Positions 16,256 to 26,030 of a stretch of DNA of 64,000 nucleotides are shown here, piece after piece. Numbering within the stretch: the first letter of the stretch is position 1; each line of letters begins with the position of its first letter. The position numbers were made by a program, and so were the translations under genes. Below the pieces are notes generated by a model. It had not been told where the DNA came from and searched no databases. It was given only the letters and a program-made list of their open reading frames with translations. Source of the stretch: Saccharomyces uvarum (taxonomy: Eukaryota > Ascomycota > Saccharomycetes > Saccharomycetales > Saccharomycetaceae); assembly GCA_947243795.1 (NCBI GenBank), contig OX365938.1, forward strand, positions 434,001 through 498,000, written 5' to 3'.

Positions 16256-17338
16256 ATGAAATTGTCCAAAGTCTCGCTATTGGCTGCATCTGCATCTGTC
16301 GCTTTATCTGTCCCAGTGGCTGTGACTGTCACACAACACGTCCATGAAGCTGCCACCGTGATGGTGCAAGGGATTGTGTACGTCGAAAACGGCCAGACTC
16401 TAACCTCGTTGGTTACCGAGGGTTTTCCTACCCGTCCAGCCCGTGCTGCGACTGCGACTGCGAGTGCTCCTATTGTAGTTGCCAATGCTCAAGTGGGGAG
16501 CGTAGCTCCCTCCGCTACCCAGGATGGCACTGCGGTCGTAGAATCTTCTGTTTCCGCACAGATTCAAGTCTTGACGACGGTTTCAACCATAAAATCTGTG
16601 CAAACCACCCAGCAGGCCGACCAAAATGACGTGACTTTGTCTTCTTCCTCATCAGCAACGCAATCTGCCACCGCTGTTACTCCAACCACCACTGTCACTC
16701 CATCCACCACCACTTCTACCACTCCATCCACCACCACTTCTACCACTCCATCCACCACCACTTCTGCTACTCCATCCACCACCACTTCTGCTACTCCATC
16801 CACCACCACTTCTGCCACTCCATCCACCACCACTACTCCAACCACCACTAGCACTGTTGCTCCATCCTCCACCAGCACTCAATCCACTGCCTCAGCCACC
16901 CAATCTTCATCGAGCTCCGATTTTGCAACGTCAATGGTTAACGAACACAACACGAAGAGAGCTTTGCACAAGGACACCGGCTCGTTGACTTGGTCCGACA
17001 CTTTGGCCACATATGCGCAAAACTACGCCGACTCCTACGACTGTTCAGGCACTTTAACTCATTCCGGCGGCGCATATGGTGAAAACTTGGCCCTAGGCTA
17101 CGGCACAACCGCTTCTGTCGATGCTTGGTATAATGAGATTTCCAGCTACGACTATTCCAACCCAGGTTTCACTGAAGATGCAGGCCATTTCACCCAGGTC
17201 GTCTGGAAAGGAACTTCTCAAGTCGGTTGCGGTTTGAAATCCTGTGGTGGCCAATGGGGTGATTACGTCATTTGCTCTTACCAGAACCCTGGTAACTACA
17301 TTGGCGAATTCGCTGACAACGTTATGCCATTGGCTTAA
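16256..17338 (+). CDS. PRY2: Pry2, secreted CAP-family sterol-binding protein
   Basis: 360 residues (about 329 in S. cerevisiae). Residues 1-19 form a signal peptide (MKLSKVSLLAASASVALSV). A Thr/Ser-rich stalk follows, with six copies of an 8-residue unit (TPSTTTS type). The CAP/SCP domain spans about 222-358, with MVNEHNTKRALH, LTHSGGAYGENLA, HFTQVVWKGTSQVGCG and YVICSYQNPGN, the classic CAP signature motifs. Six Cys sit in the domain. Pry proteins bind and export sterols such as cholesteryl acetate and are secreted. The extra length against S. cerevisiae is explained by the stalk repeat array. Confidence 0.96.
   Translation: MKLSKVSLLAASASVALSVPVAVTVTQHVHEAATVMVQGIVYVENGQTLTSLVTEGFPTRPARAATATASAPIVVANAQVGSVAPSATQDGTAVVESSVSAQIQVLTTVSTIKSVQTTQQADQNDVTLSSSSSATQSATAVTPTTTVTPSTTTSTTPSTTTSTTPSTTTSATPSTTTSATPSTTTSATPSTTTTPTTTSTVAPSSTSTQSTASATQSSSSSDFATSMVNEHNTKRALHKDTGSLTWSDTLATYAQNYADSYDCSGTLTHSGGAYGENLALGYGTTASVDAWYNEISSYDYSNPGFTEDAGHFTQVVWKGTSQVGCGLKSCGGQWGDYVICSYQNPGNYIGEFADNVMPLA
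16694..16837 (+). repeat. 24-bp coding minisatellite in PRY2
   Basis: Six in-frame 24-bp units encode xTPSTTTS with x = V, T, T, A, A, A. The last unit ends TTTT. Such arrays change copy number easily and probably set the length of the glycosylated stalk. Confidence 0.9.
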
Positions 17339-17501
17339 TGACGAACACATAGCGCTTACACAAGCGTAGACATGAACGAGAACGGGAACTTTCCATCCTC
17401 TCACTTTCCTCTTCCTTTACCGTTTCAATTTTCATAAGACATATACACCAAGGGTTCTTCATTTTTTAAGGTTACGTAAATTTGTACGCAAGCAATATTA
17501 C

Positions 17502-17536
<35 letters not shown>

Positions 17537-17788
17537 TTTTTACTATGTTTGGGTTATCAACTTCGCCTACTAAATAAAATGCGTCAAAATTAGGAGATCC
17601 TATCCACAACTATATATATGTATATGCATATTCATATAGACGTATACGCTTCCCTTTTTCTTATTCTTGTGTTATTTTTTCCATTTTTCTGCTTTATTAT
17701 GTATGAAGTGCCTTATTATCAGAGAGTACCAATACTATTAAACCTTCCCCTCCCTTACTAAATCCCGCAAAAAATAACAATAGCTTAA
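17339..17788. other. PRY2-YPT52 convergent spacer with ATT microsatellite
   Basis: 450 bp between two convergent genes. It contains a perfect (ATT)n run at about 17504-17534 and AT-rich terminator-like tracts. I see no gene. Confidence 0.6.
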
Positions 17789-18499
17789 TCAACTGCAACA
17801 GGAGGTTGGGTCGTTGGTAGAAGGCCTCTGTAAATGAATATCTACCTGGCCGTTATTACCTCCATTAATCTGTCTGTTTTGCTTGGACAAAATCTCGTCT
17901 CTCTTCAGATCGTATAATTTCTCACCAATCTCCCGGAAAATATCTTTAACACCTTCACCGGTTTTGGCACTCACTTCTCGAAACAATAAACCTTGTTCTT
18001 GTGCATATTGTTTCGCCTCCTCTGTGCTGATTGCTCTTACCCTTTGTTCATCATCTCCATCTTCGTTTGATTCTTGGCCTATTTCAGCATCAGGTGTCCC
18101 CAGGCATAAATCCACTTTGTTACCTAGCAAATAAATGACCAAGTCATCATCGCCTACTTTATTTTTCAATTCATCTACCCAATTTCTTGCCTTTTGTAAT
18201 GAATCTTCTTGGGTGATATCATAAACCACCAAGGCTGCATTAGCGTTTCTATAGTACATTGGTGCTAGTGACTTATATCTTTCTTGACCAGCGGTATCCC
18301 AAATTTCGAATTTTATAACGACGTCCTTTGCGTTCGCTTCATTACCATCATGTGGATGAATGGTGATTGATTGAGATAGAAAAGCAGCACCAATCGTACT
18401 TTCACGTAATTCATCGAACGTGTCCTTAACAAAACGATGAACAATGGAAGACTTACCTACAGATGAGTCACCCAACAAAACCAATTTAAATTGCAACAT
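17789..18499 (-). CDS. YPT52: Ypt52, Rab5-type GTPase of endosomes
   Basis: 236 residues from the ATG at 18499 (S. cerevisiae 234). The frame upstream lacks an ATG match to the family. GTP-binding motifs are complete: GDSSVGKS (P-loop, residues 10-17), DTAGQE, NKVD and SAK. The C-terminus SCCS supplies the two Cys for geranylgeranylation. An insert rich in Glu/Asp lies between the NKVD and SAK motifs, as in yeast Ypt52. The protein acts with Vps21 and Ypt53 in vacuolar and multivesicular-body traffic. Confidence 0.97.
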   Translation of the reverse strand: MLQFKLVLLGDSSVGKSSIVHRFVKDTFDELRESTIGAAFLSQSITIHPHDGNEANAKDVVIKFEIWDTAGQERYKSLAPMYYRNANAALVVYDITQEDSLQKARNWVDELKNKVGDDDLVIYLLGNKVDLCLGTPDAEIGQESNEDGDDEQRVRAISTEEAKQYAQEQGLLFREVSAKTGEGVKDIFREIGEKLYDLKRDEILSKQNRQINGGNNGQVDIHLQRPSTNDPTSCCS

Positions 18500-19354
18500 C
18501 TTCTTTATAAATATATATGTCTTCTCAAAAAAACCAAACTTTTTGATCTTCCTTAAATATGGTGCTGTAATAAAAACGACTGATATACTCAAAATCTATA
18601 TCAAAACTACTCAACAAACACCACTGCTAATAGTATGCCACACAGTCTTATTCTCTTCCTCGCACACGCTTACGTTGTGCATTCATATCGAAGGGGCAGA
18701 GGCTTCTAACTTAAATTGTCCGGACTGACTAGTCGCTCCACACGAATTCGTTAAAAATAACTGAAGATTATAGCCTTCAATAATTTACATCTTATAAAAC
18801 AAAACAGGTAGCCCAGATGATCGAATTGGTTCGTAACGGAGCAGACTGTCCATTATGGTGAATATTTTAAAAGCTGACCTACCTTGAGTCAGGGACCTAA
18901 ACGCCTATTCATTTAGGACAGCCAGAACGTGCTTAAATAATAACCGCCGTACTTTGCCGCATTGAAATAAACCACGTTCCCATTTGAATATAAAGGGACT
19001 GTTCCTTACTTGTTTCTAACCTTTACACCACGCAAATGCTAAAACATAGATCATTAGTCATTCCGCGACACCCTAATTTTTTAAAGAAGAGCCTGAGCCC
19101 TCTCTGGAATTGATAATCCACAAGAAAAGCTACACGTAAGACGTAATTGTTAGAGACGTGATATTCAGCTCCTTGATACACGTATAGTATGTAACGCAAG
19201 GTCCAATTGCATTTATTTTGTGCGAAATGTTTCAGGTTTTAATGTAGCAAACTGCACCGTGTCCCTATTTTTTTTTTTTTGTATTGTCCGATTTTAATTA
19301 TTACATTTTGGTAGTGTTAATGTTTGCGTTACGATATTTTTTGGTAGGATGACC
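18500..19354. other. YPT52 promoter / YKR015C 3' flank
   Basis: 855 bp, unusually long for this genome. A Gcn4-type TGAGTCA is at 18885-18891 and a T14-like run lies near 19268-19280. I could not recognise an LTR, tRNA or coding frame in it. Confidence 0.45.
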
Positions 19355-21064
19355 TTAGGCGATTATTTTAAATTCTGAAAATCTGGCTTTAAAACCTTTA
19401 AACTTTACCGTCATGACATCCTTGAAGTGAACATCTGTCAAATTGGTCAGAACAGTTGCCTGGATGTCTTTGGAGGAGCTATTGGAGCTATTAATATTAT
19501 CCCTATCGTATTTTGTTTTGCAAGTGTATTGCTGTCCGTTTTTTTCTCCTCGTTTGCTTCCTTTAGATGATATATTAAATTTCGCCTTAAAGTATTCTCT
19601 TACTAGGCCATGCGTTTTTACTTTATGACCTTCTACGCTCGGCTCATCCTTATTGATGATAGTGGATGCCGTATTCGTTTTTCTGCTTTTAATACGTTGA
19701 GATTTGGCGCGTCCTTTTGAATCATTTCCTGGCTTTCCAAACTTTTCATTGTTTGCTAAGATCTGATCTTTCTGGAGTTTTCTATCAAAGGTTTTAGCCC
19801 GTTCCAATCCCAGCATTTGCTGCTCCTTTCTCCAAACTCTGATACATTTTTCATTCATGTAAATTGGATCTATATCTTGCATAGTTGTGTTCCACGATAT
19901 GTTATTTTCATCGTTATTCCGGAATCCTACTTGCAAACATGTATTGTTTGTTTGTGTCCTTGAACCGACTTGAATCTGGCTTCTGGATTGTTGGACTAAC
20001 TTACCATTTTCAAATTCTGATATATCGCCATCTTTCTGTCGAATGCTGCCGTTTATATTATTTACATCTGTTGCAATAGTTTGAGCATTACCTGTTACAG
20101 CAGCCGTATAATTACTAAGGATATTAACAACCCTATTGGCAAGGGGGGTTTTCATGATATTTTTCAATCCCGGAAGCACTTTAACCTCATTGCCGTTTCT
20201 TTCATTATTTTCTTCCAGTGTAATTCTTTCTTTCTCCTCTTCCAGCGACTTTAGCCTAGCCGCTTCTTCTCTCTGCTTCCTTCTTTGTCGGTGCTCCTTG
20301 TAGGGTTTCATGTCAACATAAAAATTTTCAGGTTCTAGGGTCCATATAAGATTAGGAAAATCTTTACTGTCAAGCTCTTGAACCTTTAAGTTGTTTTTGT
20401 TTAATTTACCAGGATCACTCACTGCTGTAGTGTGAAATCTGTAGACCTTGACGTTGGACATTTTAGAAATTTGGGAAAACTTAGAAATGATGGTGATTTT
20501 TTTGCTTTTCAAGAATGGTTGTGGAATATAAATGTCACCCAAGTATTTCTTATTTTTATATCGTCTTTCAGGGAACCCATCACAGTATACAACCTTGTGA
20601 AGGATACTCCAGTCATCTTCTTCTACTGGAGCCATGTTAACGATCACTTTCTTTATTTTTTCAACCACATAATACTGATGGTAATATGCCCATTGTTTAT
20701 AAATGAAAACATAGGCCTTATTGAGTGGGTGCAATGGGTCTAATTCATCGAGGCAGTCTTCTGTAGATGTTTCGAATTCTACGATTAACACAGCAGGGCT
20801 GCGTCTAATTAATGGACCAATTTCCATAATTTGCTTTAAAGAAATAACTATGGTATAGAATCTATGAACCATGCTTTTAGATTCCTTGAAGTCTCCCACA
20901 TGTAACCTTTCGAATATGCTGAATTCTTTTCCTAAATCCTTCAGCATTTGCAGCCGGTCTTTCAATCTCTGACAACTTTCAAATTGATGTAATAGCAAAA
21001 CATACTTTCCAAAGGAAGAATTGATTTCTGTAAGAGCCTCATATCCAGAATAGTCCAGAAACAT
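19355..21064 (-). CDS. YKR015C-like protein, function unknown
   Basis: 569 residues, about the same as S. cerevisiae YKR015C (568), in the matching position. The N-terminal ~210 residues look folded (helical, Leu- and Phe-rich, with VLLLHQFESCQRLKDRLQML). Residues ~265-295 form a charged coiled-coil-like stretch (RQRRKQREEAARLKSLEEEKERITLEE, given here only as a compositional feature). The C-terminal half is basic, Asn/Ser-rich and probably disordered. I recognise no enzymatic motif and assign no function. Confidence 0.85.
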   Translation of the reverse strand: MFLDYSGYEALTEINSSFGKYVLLLHQFESCQRLKDRLQMLKDLGKEFSIFERLHVGDFKESKSMVHRFYTIVISLKQIMEIGPLIRRSPAVLIVEFETSTEDCLDELDPLHPLNKAYVFIYKQWAYYHQYYVVEKIKKVIVNMAPVEEDDWSILHKVVYCDGFPERRYKNKKYLGDIYIPQPFLKSKKITIISKFSQISKMSNVKVYRFHTTAVSDPGKLNKNNLKVQELDSKDFPNLIWTLEPENFYVDMKPYKEHRQRRKQREEAARLKSLEEEKERITLEENNERNGNEVKVLPGLKNIMKTPLANRVVNILSNYTAAVTGNAQTIATDVNNINGSIRQKDGDISEFENGKLVQQSRSQIQVGSRTQTNNTCLQVGFRNNDENNISWNTTMQDIDPIYMNEKCIRVWRKEQQMLGLERAKTFDRKLQKDQILANNEKFGKPGNDSKGRAKSQRIKSRKTNTASTIINKDEPSVEGHKVKTHGLVREYFKAKFNISSKGSKRGEKNGQQYTCKTKYDRDNINSSNSSSKDIQATVLTNLTDVHFKDVMTVKFKGFKARFSEFKIIA

Positions 21065-22020
21065 CGTCTATAAAACTTCAAAAACTCTCTGGTCTAGTGT
21101 TTGATTATTGAATATGAAGAGTAGATTGGCCTACATTGACTATAGATAAACGATAAATTATATACAACAACTATGAACGAAAAGAATTCGTTTAATGCTA
21201 CTTTAAACTTTTATATTTTTTGTGTGGTGACAATAACATTACTATTACTGACACAACAAGATAAGGGGATAGAGGCGGGTAAACCCAAAAATCATCAACT
21301 TATCAATAATAACAGGAGCAAAACAAGTATTACGCTAAGTGAACTTATAGGAATACTTAGAATCACCTCTTCTAGACTAAATGCCCTTTTTAACAATTTT
21401 AAGCCAAAATTTTTTCAAGTTTATGTTCTAGTGAAATAGCAAGCGTTTCCTTATCAGGTAGAACCTGGCCGAGACTTGCGCCCAGAAACCAAGACAGTGC
21501 AGCATCTGTTCCCCCGAATCGCATTGTTTTACATAACTGAAATTATAGCTATATAGATAAAGCCAATCAGTAAGGTTCTTTGTTGTTTTGGCAGTTATTC
21601 CCAAGTGCCTTTTCGGCTCTTTCGTGCATAATATACAAAATATACACAGTAATTTATGTAATTGGGCAATGAAAAGCGTATTTTTTCGCACATCATATTA
21701 ATACTTCAAGAGTAGAGCATGCACCCATAAACTGAGTACCAAAGGTCTCACCAGACTACGTCTTCATCAATAGCTCTGCACTGACGTAAATTGTAACCAA
21801 GAACCACCGGGTGCCGTACATCACTTTTCACGTTCACAGTTCCTATTGAACCAATAAAATCCAAAAACAAATTTCTATGCGAATCGGGATTAAGGGTTGA
21901 CAAAATAGTGAAAAATCGAAATACTTAAAATTAAAAGTGTCTTCGAAGAATATCTGCTTTGGAAAGGAAGACAAACAAGATAAGGACGCGCCGGGATCCA
22001 CCCAAACTAACATTCATATC
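21065..22020. other. YKR015C-MIC60 divergent intergenic region
   Basis: 956 bp upstream of both genes. It contains an exact ARS consensus match (21209-21219) and an 88-codon open frame at 21173-21439 with one hydrophobic segment that I do not accept as a gene. The remainder shows nothing recognisable. Confidence 0.5.
21209..21219 (+). other. ARS consensus match
   Basis: TTTTATATTTT fits WTTTAYRTTTW exactly in an AT-rich divergent spacer. It is a candidate replication origin only. Confidence 0.3.
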
Positions 22021-23640
22021 ATGCTGAGAACCACTGCTTCACGGCAAATAGGACTAAGGAGGGGCCTAGCCAGTATAAATACAGGTACTACTGTTGCATC
22101 AAACAAAGCTTCACATAAATTTCGCAAAACCTTATGGACTATTGCTTTGTCAGCTACAGCCTTCTATGCTGGAGGCGTCATATATTCCCAAAAGAATGAC
22201 AAATTTGGGGACTTCTTCTCTAATAATATTCCTTTTGCTGACGATTTGGTGCAAACATATGAGCATTATCACGATAGGCCATCGTTATTTTTAAAAGATT
22301 CCTGGGACAACTTGAAGGAAAAATCAAGCGGACTAGTTTATGGATTAGCGTCTGGACCACCAACAGGTAAATCTAAAAAGGACGATATTGAAGTAAAAAA
22401 AATCTTATCACTAAAACCGCTAGATATTGAAGTTGATAATTCTGACCCGCAGCTGAAAGAAATCATAAGCTCGTTAAATGATCTCATTAGGAATTTAAAC
22501 GATTCTGGAATATCTGTGCCTGAAACAAAATTCAACTCAATGAAGAAGTCCAGCGAAAATATGCTTGCGAATTTGTCTCAACTCAATGAAACACTAAAGG
22601 AAGCTCTATCCAAATATATGATACAAAGAACAACAGAAGTAATTACAGAACTGAATACGCAATATGAAAATTCAAAGAGGGAATTCGAAACAAACCTTCA
22701 AAAAAACCTGTTGCAAGAAGTAGACGATTTCAAAGAGAACTTGACAAAACAAAAAAACAAGGAGTTGGAGGAAAAACTGAAGGCCAACGAAGAATTGTTA
22801 CAAGCCAAGCATGCAAATGAAGTGGGTTTATTATCTATCACTCAAGTGAAAGAATTTAATAAGATTATCAAGGACAAAATTGAGAAAGAAAGAAATGGTA
22901 GATTGGCTCATTTAGAGGAAATAAACTCTGAAGTTAGCGATTTGAGTAAATCCATTGACAGATCGAGCAAAATTTTGAGTAAAAACGAGGCCCTAGTACA
23001 ATTAACTCTCCAAGTAGATGAAATCAAATCTAGAATTTACAACAATAACCTGCCTAATGTAAATATTGACAAGGAATTATCCAATTTGAAGCTTCTTTCT
23101 GGTCTTCTCTCTACTTTTAACAAAAAACCTTGTTGTGGTGACGGCAAATGTTGTTGTGGCAAAAAAGATGGTAAAGACGAAAACAAGGAGAAGAAATCAC
23201 CATGCAAGTGTCAACCAAAGGATGCCTCTCCATCACTGCTAAGCGCAGCTTTAGATGAATTAGAATCCGCCTGTAGTGGCAATAATCTCTTATCTAATGA
23301 GCAAATCTATAACAGATGGAACTTGCTAGCCGATGACTTCAAAACAGCTTCTTTATTGCCACCAAATTCTGGTATTTTAGGACAATTAAGCGCAAAAGTC
23401 TTCTCTCTTTTCTTGTTTACAAAGACAGGTAACCCGTCAGATGCTACTGATTTCGATTCTGTTTATGCAAGAGTTAGTGATAAGTTGAGGGTATCTAACC
23501 TAAACGATGCAGTAGAAGAGGTTGTTTCCTTGAAGGGCTGGCCTCATAAAGTTTGTGAAGGTTGGATCGAGAATGCAAGAAGAAAACTAGAAGTTCAACG
23601 CTTGGTAGAAATTCTCGACTGTGAAATAAGGACATTATGA
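22021..23640 (+). CDS. MIC60: Mic60 (mitofilin, Fcj1), MICOS core subunit
   Basis: 539 residues from the ATG at 22021 (S. cerevisiae 540); upstream frame is open but begins with GTG. Residues 1-36 are a basic presequence and 38-56 a transmembrane helix ([19 protein letters not shown]) anchoring it in the inner membrane. Residues ~140-345 form a long coiled coil. A Cys-rich insert follows at about 370-400, then the conserved mitofilin signature at the C-terminus ([27 protein letters not shown]). Mic60 forms and holds cristae junctions and contacts the outer membrane. It is also known as AIM28 and FMP13 in S. cerevisiae. Confidence 0.97.
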   Translation: MLRTTASRQIGLRRGLASINTGTTVASNKASHKFRKTLWTIALSATAFYAGGVIYSQKNDKFGDFFSNNIPFADDLVQTYEHYHDRPSLFLKDSWDNLKEKSSGLVYGLASGPPTGKSKKDDIEVKKILSLKPLDIEVDNSDPQLKEIISSLNDLIRNLNDSGISVPETKFNSMKKSSENMLANLSQLNETLKEALSKYMIQRTTEVITELNTQYENSKREFETNLQKNLLQEVDDFKENLTKQKNKELEEKLKANEELLQAKHANEVGLLSITQVKEFNKIIKDKIEKERNGRLAHLEEINSEVSDLSKSIDRSSKILSKNEALVQLTLQVDEIKSRIYNNNLPNVNIDKELSNLKLLSGLLSTFNKKPCCGDGKCCCGKKDGKDENKEKKSPCKCQPKDASPSLLSAALDELESACSGNNLLSNEQIYNRWNLLADDFKTASLLPPNSGILGQLSAKVFSLFLFTKTGNPSDATDFDSVYARVSDKLRVSNLNDAVEEVVSLKGWPHKVCEGWIENARRKLEVQRLVEILDCEIRTL

Positions 23641-23980
23641 GAAAAGTATGCCGTGAGGGCTCCATGAAATAGAGTAATGAGTAGCACTTTATAGGTACTT
23701 GTCTTTCCGATTTTATTTATGAAACTCTGTATAAAAAGAACCAGATACTTAAATGTATAAGATAGCTGTCAATAGTTACTTTCCAATATTAAAAGTCGAA
23801 AAATTCTTGAAAGAACAGTAACTTGTCGGAAAACAGAACAATCAAGTGTATATAAATAGCATTTCAATTCCAAATACAGATACAAATATATAAAACAAAA
23901 ATGTAATAACTGAACTCCGAATAATAAAACATCCTTAAAAAATAAAGAAAAAACAAAAAAATAACACCACAACATAACAC
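23641..23980. other. MIC60-HEL1 convergent spacer
   Basis: 340 bp of AT-rich DNA between two stop codons. It holds only A-rich tracts and terminator-like sequence. Confidence 0.5.
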
Positions 23981-25636
23981 TCATTCCATAACTTTGCAAA
24001 TTCCTTTGCATAATAATTCTCTACCACATTCCATTAAAGCAGTAGTCCTATTTTCTACGTATCCCGCCTTATTATAGAACTCAGGTTTTCGTTTCATAAT
24101 GACTTCAGGGTTTTTTATTTGTAATAACTCTGATAAAAACTCTACTGCGTTTGCCAAAAGCATTTGATTATCAACGAAGATCTTCGTTAAATTATGAGAC
24201 GCATCCGAATAAAATGCCACAGCAAATGACCATTTCAATGCTGTTCGTCCCTCATTTAGTACTTTCAAACTTTCTGACAAAAACTGTCCATCAATCCACG
24301 AAATCCCTATTCTTTCTTGTAATGCATGCACTTTTGTACCCACTGTTTGCCCCAAGTTCCAATCCAATTTGGCTGAAACCTCATGCTCATTAAATAGTCT
24401 ATAATAAAATGTATACTTCTTCAGTGTTTTGTTGACGTCTTCAGAACTCTTACTTTTGCTATCCTCAACATTTTTGTACATTGTACATTGGAAGAAATTT
24501 TTACCATGGGGGGCCCATGGGCCTTCACAAATCCAACAAAATTCGTATTTACAGCTCGAGCAAACCATGTGGTTACAACCACCATTTTTTTCAATATTAA
24601 CGGAACATTTGGGACATTCTTTAGTATGAGACAAAACCCAATTCAAGTTTTCTGATTCTTTTCTGGCCTTTTTAACCCAAGCGCTGGTGATTTTACAGTC
24701 TGCTGGGGCATGTACTTCAAACCCGCAGTTGAAACAAAATCTATGAGACGAATTACATTTGACAAAGGGCGAATAATGCAAACGGGTGTATTCTGGTAAC
24801 GAAGAAGTATCGCGTAAATGTATGATAGATTTACAATCGGCAAATGGGCACCATTTGTAGTTGCGATTATGTTTTTGAACAAAACTTTTGATTGAGGAAT
24901 CCATCAGTTTACTACTAGAAGCATGTCCCATTACTTTATCTATATCGACATTTTTCAACGCCAGGGAACAGTCCATACATGTAATAATGTTCCCCTCATG
25001 CAACTTATCTTGGATATAGTGGCGATAACAATTGATACAATATTCATGACCACATTCTAATGCGAACGTTTCCGTGTTTTTACTCTCACAACAGATAACA
25101 CAAGCGAAATCGTCTTTAAATTCCACTTTCCTGGTGTGTAAGCTATAATCTTTATCTTCCTTGACACTTGCCGCAGTGCTTAAACCAAGCTCTACAAGCA
25201 AATCGTCCATTTTTTCGGTCCATTCTTCTAATAAACGCTCTTCGTTCCAATCGTAATGTTGTAGTAATATCAATATATCTGCAGACGGGATCGCAAAAAT
25301 GGGTTGTAAATGGTCTACTCTTTGAAGTATTCTTTCAAAAATTCCCTTGGTGGTTAAGCACTCATAATTGAGGTTCGGTACGCTTCCTTCACAAAGTACT
25401 CTCTTACTGCTTTTTGTAATAGGAGTGTCTAGCATCCCCTCGTAAATGGTATCGACCCCATCTTCATCTTCATTGATGTCGAACTCGGACCCTTGGCTTA
25501 TTACAGTAGTTAACTTCGGAGTGACTAGTCCATGTATGGTGAACTCAGATGTGTTTTGGGATTCGTAGAGCTCAATAGAGTCGGAATCAATTTCATCAAA
25601 AGTATATAAATGATCTTCTTCGCCACCACTACTCAT
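23981..25636 (-). CDS. HEL1: Hel1, RBR-type E3 ubiquitin ligase
   Basis: 551 residues from the ATG at 25636, equal to S. cerevisiae. The RBR triad is complete. RING1 starts near residue 179 (CVICCES...CGHEYCINCYRHYI). An in-between RING lies around 240-325 (YKWCPFADCKSIIHL ... CFNCGFEVHAPADC). RING2 is near 340-370 (CPKCSVNIEKNGGCNHMVC), with the catalytic-type Cys in GGCNHM. An Ariadne-like C-terminal helical domain follows. Hel1 ubiquitinates excess histones in S. cerevisiae. It resembles human HHARI. Confidence 0.96.
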   Translation of the reverse strand: MSSGGEEDHLYTFDEIDSDSIELYESQNTSEFTIHGLVTPKLTTVISQGSEFDINEDEDGVDTIYEGMLDTPITKSSKRVLCEGSVPNLNYECLTTKGIFERILQRVDHLQPIFAIPSADILILLQHYDWNEERLLEEWTEKMDDLLVELGLSTAASVKEDKDYSLHTRKVEFKDDFACVICCESKNTETFALECGHEYCINCYRHYIQDKLHEGNIITCMDCSLALKNVDIDKVMGHASSSKLMDSSIKSFVQKHNRNYKWCPFADCKSIIHLRDTSSLPEYTRLHYSPFVKCNSSHRFCFNCGFEVHAPADCKITSAWVKKARKESENLNWVLSHTKECPKCSVNIEKNGGCNHMVCSSCKYEFCWICEGPWAPHGKNFFQCTMYKNVEDSKSKSSEDVNKTLKKYTFYYRLFNEHEVSAKLDWNLGQTVGTKVHALQERIGISWIDGQFLSESLKVLNEGRTALKWSFAVAFYSDASHNLTKIFVDNQMLLANAVEFLSELLQIKNPEVIMKRKPEFYNKAGYVENRTTALMECGRELLCKGICKVME

Positions 25637-26030
25637 CGTCAAAAGCCTTTAACTACTATATTCAGCAGAGCTAAAGAAAAAAGAGAAACAAATACACTTT
25701 AAAAAGCTATTTCTGCTACCTTATTATATCACACAGCTAAGGTACTTCCAAACCAGCCCAGCCAATCCTCTTTAATGTATCATAATCTTTCAAAAGTTAT
25801 GTTCCCTTTGTTCTTTTTAAAGCGGGTTTTTATTATATCCGTAAGGGAAAAAAGTAGACGAGTATCTAGGAAGTATTAGATCGTATATAATTAAACAACA
25901 TAGGTATATAGAGTTGAGTAAGTATAGTATGGCATTAAAAACTGAGGAGACAATTAAAATTAATTAGTTAAAAGAATCAATAGAAATGATTTGGTTGAAG
26001 AGAAGAAAATAACGGAAGCAAAACCATTCA
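25637..26030. other. HEL1 promoter / YKR018C 3' flank
   Basis: 394 bp upstream of HEL1 and downstream of YKR018C. AT-rich, with no gene or element I can support. Confidence 0.45.
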
